Counted from the stretch's first letter, positions 8,851-17,638 are shown. The stretch is DNA of 64,000 bases from Martinezella hainanensis (GCF_900094555.1 NZ_FMAC01000008.1:89485-153484); one strand, 5' to 3'. Made by a program: numbers and translations. The notes: generated by a model from the letters alone, not told the origin.

Positions 8851-9294
8851 TACGCACCTCATAACAGTTAATCAGGCGAAGTAGGAAAACTTGGCCGGCG
8901 CGCCCGCCGGAAAATTCCTCACTACGAACGGCTGCCGAGGGAGATGCATTTGCCGTGCCAAATCGCATCGACACCTGGCTCGTCAGGCGAGATTTTTATG
9001 AATCAGTCATGTTCGGGCAAGATTTCCGGGCGCCAACCATCGGATTCTTTTTCAAATCGCCTGCGTCGTTCCAACGGAGCTGACAAGATGTCGCAGGCTT
9101 GTCGTCCCCGGGAATGGATCAGAAAACCAGCAGATCAAAGAAACGGCATCGACCGCACGATTGTCGAATTGCCTATAATTTCATCATTTAGCATTTTTTT
9201 TAAGCGGAATGGTGATCTTTGCCTTCGGCTTTGCTATATATGAGCTGTCTCTTGAAGCGCGCCCGCTTGAACACCAAAAAGGGAGAGACAACGA
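8851..9294. promoter_or_regulatory. Divergent control region between glnII and the DUF2735 gene
   Basis: 444 bases without a convincing gene. It contains the sigma-54 promoter of glnII (listed separately) and, at the right end, an AAGGGAGA ribosome site for the DUF2735 gene. I could not find a clear pair of NtrC boxes. Confidence 0.6.
8945..8961 (-). promoter_or_regulatory. Sigma-54 (RpoN) promoter of glnII
   Basis: On the minus strand the sequence is TTGGCACGGCAAATGCA. The -24 GG (8958-8959) and -12 GC (8946-8947) are separated by exactly 10 bases, and the -24 box TGGCACG is perfect. Transcription would start near 8934, giving a leader of about 85 bases before glnII. RpoN/NtrC control of glnII is established in rhizobia. 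Confidence 0.85.
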
Positions 9295-9486
9295 ATGGCA
9301 ATCGGTACCCGGCACGAAACCGCAAAGATCTATCAGTTTCCCGTCACGGCCCGCTCCACGGCGGTCAGCCAGCGTCCGAAGGTGAACCTCACCCCGGATA
9401 TCGGCCCGACCATTGCGACGGCTGCATTCGACAGCTGGTATCACGAAGCTGCGATCGTCGAATCCGACGAGACCCGCAAGCAGTAA
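9295..9486 (+). CDS. DUF2735 domain-containing small protein
   Basis: Protein of 63 residues, MAIGTRHETAKIYQFPVTAR at the N-terminus, matching the DUF2735 family of Rhizobiales. The family is commonly found divergent from glnII. No membrane segment or catalytic motif is visible; it is a short cytoplasmic protein with a YQFP-containing start and an acidic tail. AAGGGAGA eight bases before the ATG supports the start. The neighbourhood suggests a role in nitrogen metabolism, perhaps tuning GlnII, but that is inference only. Confidence 0.85.
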   Translation: MAIGTRHETAKIYQFPVTARSTAVSQRPKVNLTPDIGPTIATAAFDSWYHEAAIVESDETRKQ

Positions 9487-9495
9487 GCCTCAGCT

Positions 9496-10131
9496 TTACA
9501 GCGCTATGTAGCGATCCGAGCGATGATTGATCGCGACGAAGAGGTTGAGCGCGATTGCGCCGATGACAGAGCAGATGACCACCGGAGGTGTGGTCACCGC
9601 GAAAGCAACAGCAAGCACGCATAGATCGATTGCCAGCTGTACCAGCCCTGCCCTGACACCAAAACGTTCCTGCAGATAAATCCCCAGAATGCCGACGCCG
9701 CCGAGACTGGCGCGATGACGATAGAGCGCGAGCAGCCCGAAGCCGAGCAGGATGCCGCCGAGAAGCGCCGACCACAGCGCATTGATATGCGCGACATCGA
9801 AGAGCAACGGCTGCACATTGGTCAGCAGCGAGGTCAACGTGATGGCGATGAAGGTCTTGACGGTGAAGACCGTGCCGAGCTGCTTCAGCGACAGATAGAA
9901 GAACGGCAGATTGACCACGAAGAAGGCCAGGCCGAAATTCACGCCGATCGCATAATGCAGAAGGAAGGCAATCCCGGCGGTGCTGCCGGTCAAGAGGCCG
10001 GCGCTCGAGAGGCAGAACAGCCCCAGCGACGAAATCAGACTGCCGGAGACGATGCCCTGAACATCCTCAATCCACGAATGCCGGGTCGCGGAAGTATTCC
10101 AGACGCCAAATGCGCTCTTTGCGTTCGCCAT
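9496..10131 (-). CDS. YitT family membrane protein
   Basis: Protein of 211 residues with five to six hydrophobic spans (for example LISSLGLFCLSSAGLLTGSTAG and ALWSALLGGILLGFGLLALY) and the YitT/DUF161 glycine pattern GLLTGSTAGIAFLL. The family is widespread and its transport function is unassigned. It lies tail-to-tail with the DUF2735 gene, only nine bases apart. No partner gene suggests a substrate. Confidence 0.85.
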   Translation of the reverse strand: MANAKSAFGVWNTSATRHSWIEDVQGIVSGSLISSLGLFCLSSAGLLTGSTAGIAFLLHYAIGVNFGLAFFVVNLPFFYLSLKQLGTVFTVKTFIAITLTSLLTNVQPLLFDVAHINALWSALLGGILLGFGLLALYRHRASLGGVGILGIYLQERFGVRAGLVQLAIDLCVLAVAFAVTTPPVVICSVIGAIALNLFVAINHRSDRYIAL

Positions 10132-10238
10132 GTGCTTTCCCCTGGGTTTCCAGGCCTTTTGCTGAAAGCGCCGATAACAATCAAGCGAAAATACGTAAGC
10201 AATGCTGACCTATTTTAAATTCGCAAGATTCGCAATCG

Positions 10239-11183
10239 TCAGGCCGATTTGTGGGTAATGAACAGAATGCCGTGGACCGGTTTTCCGCCATCCATGCGAA
10301 TGACGCTGCGGGTGAGATCCAGCACCGTAAAGCCGTGGGCGGCCAAAATTTCTCTGACATAGGCCTCGGAGTGGGCGAACCGCAGGGAATCGCGCAGCAC
10401 GTAACCGTCCGGCTGTTGCGCATCCTCGACGGAAAAGGCGAAGATTGCGTCATCAGTCGAAAGCTTGCGCACGATCGCCATCACGCCTTGCAGATTGCCG
10501 AGATACATCAGCACATCAGCAGCTGTCACCAGATCCGCGCGGCCGGCGGCAAGCCCTTCCTCAAACACGCCAGAGAGATCCGGCTCCAGAGACAGGTCGG
10601 CCTGGCCGAGATAGTCATAGACACTCTTCTCGGCCGCCTTGGCAAGCATGCCTTTCGATAGATCGTAGCCTTCGAGCCGATCGACGCGCGCGCGGATTTC
10701 CGGCCCGAGCAGCCCCGTGCCGCAGCCGAGATCGACGGCGAGGCGGAAATGGTTCGGGATACCGGCAGTCTCGGCAATCAGCGCCGCGAGCTTGCCGGGA
10801 ACGGTATAGCCGAGCTTCTCGACCAGCGAGGTTTCGAAGCGATCGGCATAGTCGTCGAACAGTCGCTCAACATAGAGGCTCGGCGGCCGATCGGGCACCT
10901 CAGCGCCGCCGAGAACCGCAAGCTTCAGGCGGGCGCCAAAGACATCACCTTCATCGAGCGCCAGCACCTCGTTCAGCGCGGCGATCGCGCCTTGCGCATC
11001 GCCGGCCTTCTCGCGATAGGTCGCAAGCGTGAACCAGCCTGCCGCCCAGCGAGGAACCAGCTCCAGCGCCTGCTCCATCAGTTCGGCAGCGCTTGCAGGC
11101 TCGCCGCTTTCGGCAAGCATCTTCGCATAATCGGCGCGACGGTCGGCGATGACATCGCCGGAGGAAAGCTGGCTCGGCAGCAT
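10239..11183 (-). CDS. TPR-containing class I SAM-dependent methyltransferase
   Basis: About 314 residues. The N-terminal 80 residues form two TPR-like helical pairs (AELMEQALELVPRWAAGWFT, then GAIAALNEVLALDEGD). The rest is a class I methyltransferase with motif I AVDLGCGTGLLG and motif II around YDLSKGMLAKA. Family members methylate small molecules or proteins; the substrate is unknown. I chose ATG 11183 because AGGA lies eight bases upstream. ATG 11192, three codons earlier, is possible. The frame is open further upstream, but that part overlaps a repeat and looks non-coding. Confidence 0.8.
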   Translation of the reverse strand: MLPSQLSSGDVIADRRADYAKMLAESGEPASAAELMEQALELVPRWAAGWFTLATYREKAGDAQGAIAALNEVLALDEGDVFGARLKLAVLGGAEVPDRPPSLYVERLFDDYADRFETSLVEKLGYTVPGKLAALIAETAGIPNHFRLAVDLGCGTGLLGPEIRARVDRLEGYDLSKGMLAKAAEKSVYDYLGQADLSLEPDLSGVFEEGLAAGRADLVTAADVLMYLGNLQGVMAIVRKLSTDDAIFAFSVEDAQQPDGYVLRDSLRFAHSEAYVREILAAHGFTVLDLTRSVIRMDGGKPVHGILFITHKSA

Positions 11184-11313
11184 GGGTTTCATCCTGTTTG
11201 ACGCTCGCCTTTGAACGCGGCCATAAAAAAACTCAAGTCCTATTTCAGGCAGGCGCAAGAGCACTTCCGCTTTTCTTCGAATCGCGAAAGGGCTCTGCCT
11301 TGTTTCTTTCCGC

Positions 11314-11355
11314 ATTCTGGATGGAAAACCGCTGCGCACTTTTCCTGGAAGTGCT
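11314..11355. repeat. Copy of the AAAACCGCTGCGCA intergenic repeat
   Basis: Contains AAAACCGCTGCGCACTTTTC then CTGGAAGTGCT, matching copies at 18160-18208 (reverse) and 43696-43740. The copy has imperfect inverted-repeat character (GGAAAA / TTTTCC around GCTGCGCAC). It lies between the divergent methyltransferase and DUF6460 genes. Confidence 0.7.
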
Positions 11356-11449
11356 TCAGTTTGGAGTGTAAGCCGGGCAAAAATGCTTGCGAGTCGCAGG
11401 TCCCGGCCCTATTTCAACATCGACCGACTGCCATTATGGAGACGTCAGA

Positions 11450-11716
11450 ATGTCCGATCAGGTGAACAGATTCCTTGGCGACTCGCCGGGCCGAACGCTG
11501 GTGAAGCTCGTCATCGTGTCGCTCGTCGTCGGCTTCGTGATGAAATTCTTCGGCTGGCGGCCGCTCGATTTCCTTTATGGCGTCCGCCGCTTCCTCACCG
11601 ATCTCTGGCATAGCGGCTTTGCCGCGCTCGGCGAGTTCGGTGATTATGTGCTGCTCGGCGCATCCATTGTCATTCCCGTCTTCATCATACTTCGTTTGTT
11701 CAATCACCGCAGCTGA
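11450..11716 (+). CDS. DUF6460 family small membrane protein
   Basis: Protein of 88 residues, MSDQVNRFLGDSPGRTLVKL at the start, with two membrane segments (LVIVSLVVGFVMKFFGW and FGDYVLLGASIVIPVFIILRLF). It matches the short integrated-membrane family DUF6460 of Rhizobiales. GGAG upstream of 11450 supports this start over in-frame ATGs further left. The next gene begins one base after the stop, so the two are co-transcribed. Function unknown. Confidence 0.75.
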   Translation: MSDQVNRFLGDSPGRTLVKLVIVSLVVGFVMKFFGWRPLDFLYGVRRFLTDLWHSGFAALGEFGDYVLLGASIVIPVFIILRLFNHRS

Positions 11717-11717
11717 C

Positions 11718-12221
11718 ATGACCTCCCAGACCCTGACCTTAACGCGCCGCGATGCGTTGCGGCTAGCCGCCCTTGCGCTCACCGCATCAGTCGCAAGCTG
11801 TGCGACGCCGCCGACCCATGTTTCCAATATACCGGCCAGCGACCAGACCGCCTCGGCCCTGCCGCTCGTCAATGCACTGCGCGCCAAGAACGGCCTGCCG
11901 CCCCTGAAAATCGACACGGCCGCCAGTGCCGCCGCCGTCTATCAGGCCCGGCGTATGGCGGATGCCGGCAAGATGGAACACCTGATCGGCCTCGGCGACG
12001 ATTTCGGCAAGCGCGTCAAGGCAAGCGGCGTCAAGCTGCCGGCAGCCGAGAACATTGCCGAGGGACAGCACGACGTGAATGCCGCGGTGACGGCCTGGAT
12101 CAATTCGCCGAAGCATTTGCACAACATGCTCGGCAAATATGATGGGCTTGGCGTCGCGCTTGCGTCCACCCCCTCTTCCGGCGACAGGCCTTATTGGTCC
12201 ATGGTGCTATCCTCGAACTGA
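11718..12221 (+). CDS. CAP domain (SCP-like) secreted lipoprotein
   Basis: Protein of 167 residues. The N-terminus has a twin-arginine (TRRDALRLAALAL) followed by a hydrophobic stretch and a lipobox-like ASVASC, so Tat export and lipidation are likely. The mature part is a CAP/SCP domain: ALRAKNGLPPLKIDTA, MADAGKMEHL, AENIAEGQHD and WINSPKHLHNML are the conserved blocks carrying the His/Glu positions. CAP proteins act in the envelope; bacterial substrates are mostly unknown. It follows the DUF6460 gene by one base and precedes the MATE gene by 16. Confidence 0.85.
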   Translation: MTSQTLTLTRRDALRLAALALTASVASCATPPTHVSNIPASDQTASALPLVNALRAKNGLPPLKIDTAASAAAVYQARRMADAGKMEHLIGLGDDFGKRVKASGVKLPAAENIAEGQHDVNAAVTAWINSPKHLHNMLGKYDGLGVALASTPSSGDRPYWSMVLSSN

Positions 12222-12237
12222 GGAGGCGCAAGGTCAA

Positions 12238-13587
12238 ATGGATGTCCAGCAGGGGAGCGTAAGGGTTCTGCCCTTCGACGTGACACATCGGCTCGTGCTG
12301 TCGATCGCGCTTCCGATGACGCTTGGCTTCATGACGACACCGCTGCTCGGCCTCGTCGACACAGCCGTCGTCGGCCATATGGGACAGCCGGATGCGCTGG
12401 CAGGCCTGGCGATCGGCGCCGTGCTCTTCGACCTCCTCTTTGCCAGCTTCAACTTCCTGCGCGCATCGACGACGGGGCTGACCGCACAGGCCTATGGCCG
12501 CCACGATCGGCACGAGCAGCAGGCCGTCTTCTGGCGTGCCATCATCTCGGCGCTCGGCTGCGGCATCGTGATCGTGCTTCTGTCGCCGCTGCTGCTCTGG
12601 ATCGGCATCAAGCTGATGGGACCGGAAGGCGGCATTGCCGACGCGACGCGCACCTATTTCTCCATCCGCATGCTCTCCGGCCCGGCAGCACTTGCCAATT
12701 ACGCACTGCTTGGCTTCGTGCTCGGCCGCGGCCAGGGTCGTATCGGCCTCCTGCTGCAGACCGTTATCAACGGCGTCAACATCGTGCTCGCCATCCTGCT
12801 CGGGCTCCGTCTTGGCTGGGGTGTCGCCGGCGTTGCCTGGGGCACGCTGATCGGGGAAGCGAGCGGCATGCTGCTGGGGCTTGCGATCGTACTGCGCGGC
12901 TTTGCCGGCGAGGAACGGCCGGCGCGCGCGGAATTGCTCTCACGCACCAAGCTCACGCAGCTCTTCGCGCTCAACCGCGATATCCTCATTCGCACTTTCG
13001 TGCTGATCGCTGCCTTCACGCTGATGACGCGCATCGGCAACAGCTTCGGCGCCGTGATGCTGGCGGCCAATGCCGTGCTGATGAACTTCTTCTTGTTATC
13101 CGGCTATTATCTCGACGGGCTGGCAAACGCAGCCGAACAGATCACCGGCCGCTCCATCGGCGCCAATTATCGGCCGGCCTTCGAGCGCGGCTTGAAACTG
13201 ACCGCGCTCTGGTCCTTCGGGTTGGCTCTTGCCGCCGCCATCTTCTTCTTCACTCTGGGACCAGCCCTGATCCGCCTGCTGACGACGTCCGAGGAGGTTC
13301 GCGCTGCTGCTGGAGCCTACCTGCCCTGGGCGGCGATCACCGGGCTGACCGGTGCCCTCGCCTTTTTGATGGATGGAGTCTTCATCGGCGCCACATGGTC
13401 GCGTGAGATGCGCAACAAGATGCTGCTTTCCTTCGGCGGCTATCTGATAGCGCTGGCCATTTTTGTGCCCACGCTCGGCAATCACGGCCTGTGGATAGCC
13501 ATGAATACCTTCCTGCTGTTTCGCGGCATCTTCCTGGCCATGGGCCTGAAGAAGCGGGCGGATCAAACGTTCCGGTTCGCCCAGTAG
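12238..13587 (+). CDS. MATE family efflux transporter (DinF-like)
   Basis: Polytopic membrane protein of 449 residues with twelve predicted spans in two halves. The first-span block FDVTHRLVLSIALPMTLGFM and the VDTAVVGHMG signature are typical of MATE antiporters. These export cationic drugs, dyes or other toxic compounds using a proton or sodium gradient. The start at 12238 is backed by AAGG upstream and the usual family N-terminus; the longer frame overlaps the CAP gene. Its last 25 bases overlap the convergent end of pyrD. Confidence 0.9.
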   Translation: MDVQQGSVRVLPFDVTHRLVLSIALPMTLGFMTTPLLGLVDTAVVGHMGQPDALAGLAIGAVLFDLLFASFNFLRASTTGLTAQAYGRHDRHEQQAVFWRAIISALGCGIVIVLLSPLLLWIGIKLMGPEGGIADATRTYFSIRMLSGPAALANYALLGFVLGRGQGRIGLLLQTVINGVNIVLAILLGLRLGWGVAGVAWGTLIGEASGMLLGLAIVLRGFAGEERPARAELLSRTKLTQLFALNRDILIRTFVLIAAFTLMTRIGNSFGAVMLAANAVLMNFFLLSGYYLDGLANAAEQITGRSIGANYRPAFERGLKLTALWSFGLALAAAIFFFTLGPALIRLLTTSEEVRAAAGAYLPWAAITGLTGALAFLMDGVFIGATWSREMRNKMLLSFGGYLIALAIFVPTLGNHGLWIAMNTFLLFRGIFLAMGLKKRADQTFRFAQ

Positions 13588-14651
13588 TCCAGCTTGGCAT
13601 CGCGCAGGTCTCGGACTGAGCCGACACGCTCGCGATCGAGCAGCTTCGACAGGCCGGCAACGACCTGTCCCGGCAAACCCGGCCCTTCATAGACCATGCA
13701 GGAATAGAGTTGCACGAGATCGGCGCCGGCCTTGATCTTTTCCAGCGCCGTCTCCGCCGACGACACGCCGCCGACACCGATGATCGGCAGAGCCGCACCC
13801 ACGCGGCGGCGCATCTTGGCAAGCACTGCGGTCGATTTTTCGAAGACCGGCTTGCCGGACAGGCCGCCTGCCTCTTTCGCCTGGCGCTGATCCTTCAAAC
13901 CGTCGCGCGACAGCGTGGTGTTGGAGACGATCAATCCGTCAAGCGCATGCGACAGCACTTCGGCAGCGATATCGTCCATGCCCTCCTCCGTCAGATCCGG
14001 CGCAATCTTGAGGAAGACGGGAATGCACTTGCCGGCCTTGACCGCTTCGTCGTCGCGGGCGGCAAGCACGGCCGACAGCAGGGCCGACAGGCTTTCGCGC
14101 GCCTGTAGATCGCGCAGGCCGGGCGTATTCGGCGAGGAGATATTGGCGGTGAAATAACGCGCCACGGAATAGAAGCGACGAATGCCGGCGACGTAATCGG
14201 CGATGCGGTCGGCGCTGTCCTTGTTGGCGCCGATGTTGACGCCGATGATGCCGTTGCCACGAATGGTTTTGAGCCGCTGCAGAGCTGCTTCATGACCCTC
14301 GTTGTTGAAACCGAGGCGGTTGATGACGCCTTCGTCTTCGACCAGGCGGAAGATGCGCGGACGCGGGTTGCCCGACTGCGCCTTCGGCGTGACAGTGCCG
14401 ATCTCGGTAAAGCCGAAGCCGAGCTTCAGCAGCGCCTCCGGCACCTCGGCATTCTTGTCGTAGCCGGCGGCCATGCCGATCGGGTTGGCGAAATCGAGCC
14501 CAGCCACGGTCTGGCGCAGGCGGGGATCGGCACTGATGCGGCAGGCCGGAACCAGCCCCGATTTCAGCGCCGCTATCGACATGCCATGGGCGGTTTCCGG
14601 ATCGAACAGGAACAGGCCGCGCCGGCCGAGATCGCGAAAGGCGCCGATCAT
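13563..14651 (-). CDS. pyrD: Dihydroorotate dehydrogenase (quinone), class 2
   Basis: Protein of 362 residues that oxidises dihydroorotate to orotate with a quinone acceptor, the fourth step of pyrimidine synthesis, at the inner membrane. Visible features are the amphipathic N-terminal helix, FANPIGMAAGYDKNAE, GVNIGANKDS, the active-site loop with the class 2 serine (NISSPNTPGLRDLQ), LIVSNTT, and the FMN phosphate site IGVGGVSSAETALEKIKAGA. The start overlaps the stop of the DUF952 gene by four bases, indicating coupling. pyrE, another gene of the pathway, is far away at 62.7 kb. Confidence 0.96.
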   Translation of the reverse strand: MIGAFRDLGRRGLFLFDPETAHGMSIAALKSGLVPACRISADPRLRQTVAGLDFANPIGMAAGYDKNAEVPEALLKLGFGFTEIGTVTPKAQSGNPRPRIFRLVEDEGVINRLGFNNEGHEAALQRLKTIRGNGIIGVNIGANKDSADRIADYVAGIRRFYSVARYFTANISSPNTPGLRDLQARESLSALLSAVLAARDDEAVKAGKCIPVFLKIAPDLTEEGMDDIAAEVLSHALDGLIVSNTTLSRDGLKDQRQAKEAGGLSGKPVFEKSTAVLAKMRRRVGAALPIIGVGGVSSAETALEKIKAGADLVQLYSCMVYEGPGLPGQVVAGLSKLLDRERVGSVRDLRDAKLDYWANRNV

Positions 14652-15001
14652 TCCGCCATCTCCGGAAAGACGTGAGCGCCATCGTCGCCAATCGGCAACG
14701 GCTTTTCCCAGATTACTGCGGAAAGCGGCAGCGGCGCATAGAGATGCGGGAAGAGATCGCCGCCGCGCGAGGGTTCAAAGACCAGCTTGTCGCCGAGCGC
14801 ATCGCCATCGACCGCCACCAGCAGCAGGCCGGTCTGCCCCGCGAAATAGAGCTCGGCAGTTTTCTTTGACTGTTTCGCGGTGGAGAGGTGAATATAGCCG
14901 TCGGTCAGATCGATCGCCGCGCCATGAAAAACGCCGGTTTGTCTGGCTTGCTGCCAGAGCGTGTCCGGCACGATCTTGTAAACCACTGGCATGGCGATCA
15001 T
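14648..15001 (-). CDS. DUF952 domain-containing protein
   Basis: Protein of about 117 residues with the DUF952 pattern: YKIVPDTLWQQARQTGVFHG, DGYIHLST, LLLVAVDGDALGDKLVFEPS and FPHLYAPLPLSAV. The family resembles ADP-ribosyl-acceptor/glutathione-fold small enzymes, but its function is unassigned. Several close ATGs (15004, 15001, 14992) follow an AGAGGG site. It forms a tight operon with pyrD (ATGA overlap), a pairing common in Rhizobiales. Confidence 0.82.
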   Translation of the reverse strand: MIAMPVVYKIVPDTLWQQARQTGVFHGAAIDLTDGYIHLSTAKQSKKTAELYFAGQTGLLLVAVDGDALGDKLVFEPSRGGDLFPHLYAPLPLSAVIWEKPLPIGDDGAHVFPEMAE

Positions 15002-15109
15002 CATCCCTCTGTAAAGCTGTCCTGATAGGGCTTTGCACGAAAACATCAGCCGATGTCCACGGTTTCCGTGATGGATTTGGGGTTTAACGCAGAAAATCCG
15101 GAGGATGAC

Positions 15110-15538
15110 ATGACGAAGGAACTGAAAATCGGCCTTGTGGCCATGCTTCTGCCTACCGCCTTTCTTCTCGCCACGCCGGCTCTATCGGCCGAACCGGATG
15201 CAGAACGCTTTCAGCTTGAGCGCAGCGGCGATCACTTCATCCGCCTCGACAAGCAGACGGGCGCCATGTCCATCTGCCAGGATCAGAACGGCAATCTCGT
15301 CTGCCGCATGGCTGCCGATGAACGCACCGCCTATGACGACGAGCTAGATCGCCTGGCCGACCGCGTGACGAAACTGGAAAAAACGGTCGCCTCGAACAAG
15401 GGGGCAAGCCTGCCCGACGATGCCGAGATCGACCGCACGCTCGGCATCATGCAGAAATTCATGCGCGGCTTCATGGGCATGGCGAAAGAATTCCAGAACG
15501 AGCAACCGGACGTCAAGCCGCAACCGCAGAAGACCTGA
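15110..15538 (+). CDS. Hypothetical secreted protein with coiled coil
   Basis: Protein of 142 residues. A signal peptide (GLVAMLLPTAFLLATPALSA) is followed by a short domain with two Cys (MSICQDQNGNLVCRMAADE). Next come a coiled coil (DDELDRLADRVTKLEKTVA) and a Met-rich helix IMQKFMRGFMGMAKEF. GGAGG seven bases upstream fixes the start at 15110. The two close cysteines could form a disulfide in the periplasm. I do not recognise a named family; it looks like a small rhizobial envelope protein. Confidence 0.75.
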   Translation: MTKELKIGLVAMLLPTAFLLATPALSAEPDAERFQLERSGDHFIRLDKQTGAMSICQDQNGNLVCRMAADERTAYDDELDRLADRVTKLEKTVASNKGASLPDDAEIDRTLGIMQKFMRGFMGMAKEFQNEQPDVKPQPQKT

Positions 15539-15678
15539 GGCCGGCAAAAAGGCCATACGACGAAAGCACGGGGATAAAGGACCGTATTCCTATGCCGGTC
15601 TTTACTCGCCAAAATGCCTCGGTTAACGTTTTCTAAAGAGCAGAGCGCCGGGCGAGCCGGCGCGGATACCGAGCGGCG

Positions 15679-16344
15679 ATGCTGTCACACGAGCAGATAT
15701 GGGGTGCGATCGACCGGCTTGCCGAGCGGCATGCCCTGACCCCCTCTGGTCTCGCCCGCCGCGCCGGCCTTGATGCCACTTCCTTTAACAAATCCAAGCG
15801 GTTGAGCCAGGACGGCCGCCTGCGCTGGCCCTCGACGGAATCGATCGCCAAGATCCTCGATGCAACGGGTGCCAGCCTGGAGCAGTTCCTGAGCTTCATC
15901 CGGCCGAGCGAACCACCGGGCGCTGCGCTCGTGAATGGGACCCTGTCGGCCGGCCACTCGATCCCCCTGATCGGCTTCGCCCAGGCGGGCGCAGGTGGCT
16001 TCTTCGACGATGGCGGATTTCCGGCCGGTCAGGGCTGGGACATGGTGGAGTTTCCCGTTGCAGCCGGGCAAAGGACTGGCGCCTATGCGCTCGAGGTGCA
16101 GGGCGAAAGCATGTTGCCGCTCTACCGGGATGGCGATATTCTGATTGTCGAGCCAGGTGCTCAGATCAGGAAAAACGACCGTGTCGTCGTGAAGACCCGC
16201 GAGGGTGAAGTCATGGCCAAGGTCCTGCTGCGGCAGAGCGCCAAGTCGATAGAACTTTTGTCGCTCAACCCCGAACACCCCAATCGCAGCTTCGAGCTTG
16301 CGGATGTGGAATGGATTGCCCGGATCATTTGGGCCAGCCAATAG
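15679..16344 (+). CDS. S24 family (LexA/CI-like) transcriptional regulator
   Basis: Protein of 221 residues. Residues 5-75 form a helix-turn-helix domain (LTPSGLARRAGLDATSFNKS). A LexA/CI-type S24 peptidase domain follows, with catalytic Ser in GESMLP (about 144), catalytic Lys in VMAKVLL (about 181), and an Ala-Gly pair in FAQAGAGG (103-104) at the expected self-cleavage position. CI/LexA-like proteins cleave themselves when RecA is activated. Here no phage genes surround it, so it is probably a resident stress regulator. The SNase-like gene begins 15 bases downstream and may be co-transcribed. Confidence 0.85.
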   Translation: MLSHEQIWGAIDRLAERHALTPSGLARRAGLDATSFNKSKRLSQDGRLRWPSTESIAKILDATGASLEQFLSFIRPSEPPGAALVNGTLSAGHSIPLIGFAQAGAGGFFDDGGFPAGQGWDMVEFPVAAGQRTGAYALEVQGESMLPLYRDGDILIVEPGAQIRKNDRVVVKTREGEVMAKVLLRQSAKSIELLSLNPEHPNRSFELADVEWIARIIWASQ

Positions 16345-16359
16345 GAAAGTTTTCTCGTT

Positions 16360-17565
16360 ATGCGTCGTGATATTTGGCTTGCCGGTGTGGCAGGCGCCAT
16401 TGTCGGTTCTTGGTTGACCCTCGTCGCGATTCAGGTCAGTGAGCGTGGTTTCAGCCTGCCCCACCGGGGCAACAGCACTACGGCGGCAGAAAACAAGCCG
16501 GCTGCGACTACCCCGAGCGAGACCGCCCAGGCCGGCACCATGCCGCCGAAGGCTATCGAGGCACCCAAGCCCGCTGAAACCACGAAGCAGAGCGACGCGA
16601 ATTCGGGTCAGCCGCTAGTGCAGGCCGACGGCTCGGCCACGCAAGCAACGAAGGATAAGGCAACGATCCTAGCCACAGCGTCCCCTTCCACAAGTAGCTC
16701 CGACGGCGGTCCCGAGCTGTCCGCCACCGCCATGGCGGCGGCGGCAGCGGCAGCGGCGAGTGACGACGACGAGGCCAAGGTCGAGGAAAACAAGACGGCG
16801 GCAGCAGAGCCGGTGACGCAACAGGACAACGAGGTTCCGACAGACGCGGCGAAGGACAAGGGCGCTGCCCAGTCCCAGGCTCCACAGCCAAGCGAAAGCG
16901 CGCCGGACAAGGCGGCTGCCGCTTCATCGGAGACAGCGTCTTCCGATGAGGTCAAGACGGATCCCGTCCCGGACAACCGGATACCGGCCGACCAGATCGA
17001 CAGGGAAACGGCGGCTGCCGAACATCGAACCCTGCCGCCGGAGTCACCACAGCAGCAGCCTCAGCCGGAGCCTCAGTCCGAACAGACAGCGCTTGATCCC
17101 GCATCCAAGCCGCAGGAGCAGACGACAACGATCGAACTCGTCCGCCCCTTCTCGGATCAGGCTGGCATATTGACCATATCAGGCAGGAGCGTGCAGCTCA
17201 GCGGGATCGTTCCGACCGATGTCGACCGGATGTGCACCGGCCCGAGCGGGAAGGACTGGCCCTGCGGCCAGGCCGCACGCACGGCCTTCCGCATGTATCT
17301 GCGTGGCCGCTCGATCGATTGCGATGTGCCCGATGCCAACTGGAAAGGCACTGTCAAGGGCGCCTGCCGCTATGTCCGCGTCGATCTCAGCGCCTGGCTG
17401 GTGCGCTTTGGCTGGGCCGATCCGGAGCCAGGCTCGCCGCTTGCATCGCTGGTCGATGAGGCCAAGCAAAAGAAGCGTGGCATGTATGGGGACGATCCAC
17501 GCAAGAATGGAAAATCGACGCTCGGACCAGCCTTGCCCAAGGAAGACCCGCTCAATCCGATCTGA
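16360..17565 (+). CDS. Membrane-anchored SNase-like (thermonuclease family) protein
   Basis: Protein of 401 residues. One N-terminal membrane span (WLAGVAGAIVGSWLTLVAI) is followed by about 220 residues of low-complexity Ala/Glu/Lys/Pro/Ser-rich linker. The C-terminal domain (about 250-365) resembles a staphylococcal-nuclease OB-fold (ISGRSVQLSGIVPTD, QAARTAFRMYLRGRSIDC, LVRFGWADPEPGS). The positions that usually carry the catalytic Arg and Glu read Gln and Asp here, so nuclease activity is doubtful. Four cysteines may form disulfides. The topology places the domain in the periplasm. It may share a transcript with the upstream S24 regulator. Confidence 0.72.
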   Translation: MRRDIWLAGVAGAIVGSWLTLVAIQVSERGFSLPHRGNSTTAAENKPAATTPSETAQAGTMPPKAIEAPKPAETTKQSDANSGQPLVQADGSATQATKDKATILATASPSTSSSDGGPELSATAMAAAAAAAASDDDEAKVEENKTAAAEPVTQQDNEVPTDAAKDKGAAQSQAPQPSESAPDKAAAASSETASSDEVKTDPVPDNRIPADQIDRETAAAEHRTLPPESPQQQPQPEPQSEQTALDPASKPQEQTTTIELVRPFSDQAGILTISGRSVQLSGIVPTDVDRMCTGPSGKDWPCGQAARTAFRMYLRGRSIDCDVPDANWKGTVKGACRYVRVDLSAWLVRFGWADPEPGSPLASLVDEAKQKKRGMYGDDPRKNGKSTLGPALPKEDPLNPI

Positions 17566-17638
17566 CGCCCTGCTTCCGCCGTTACAGCGCCGCGCGTCAT
17601 ATGTGACCCGCAAAGGTCGCTGTAGCACTTTAAACCCG

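Noticed and set aside
8944..9243. 99-codon plus-strand frame in the glnII/DUF2735 gap
   Set aside because: It begins on top of the sigma-54 promoter, has no ribosome site and no family-like sequence.
8962..9290. NtrC enhancer sites upstream of glnII
   Set aside because: I looked for paired TGCACC/GGTGCA-type half-sites and found none convincing, although NtrC control is expected.
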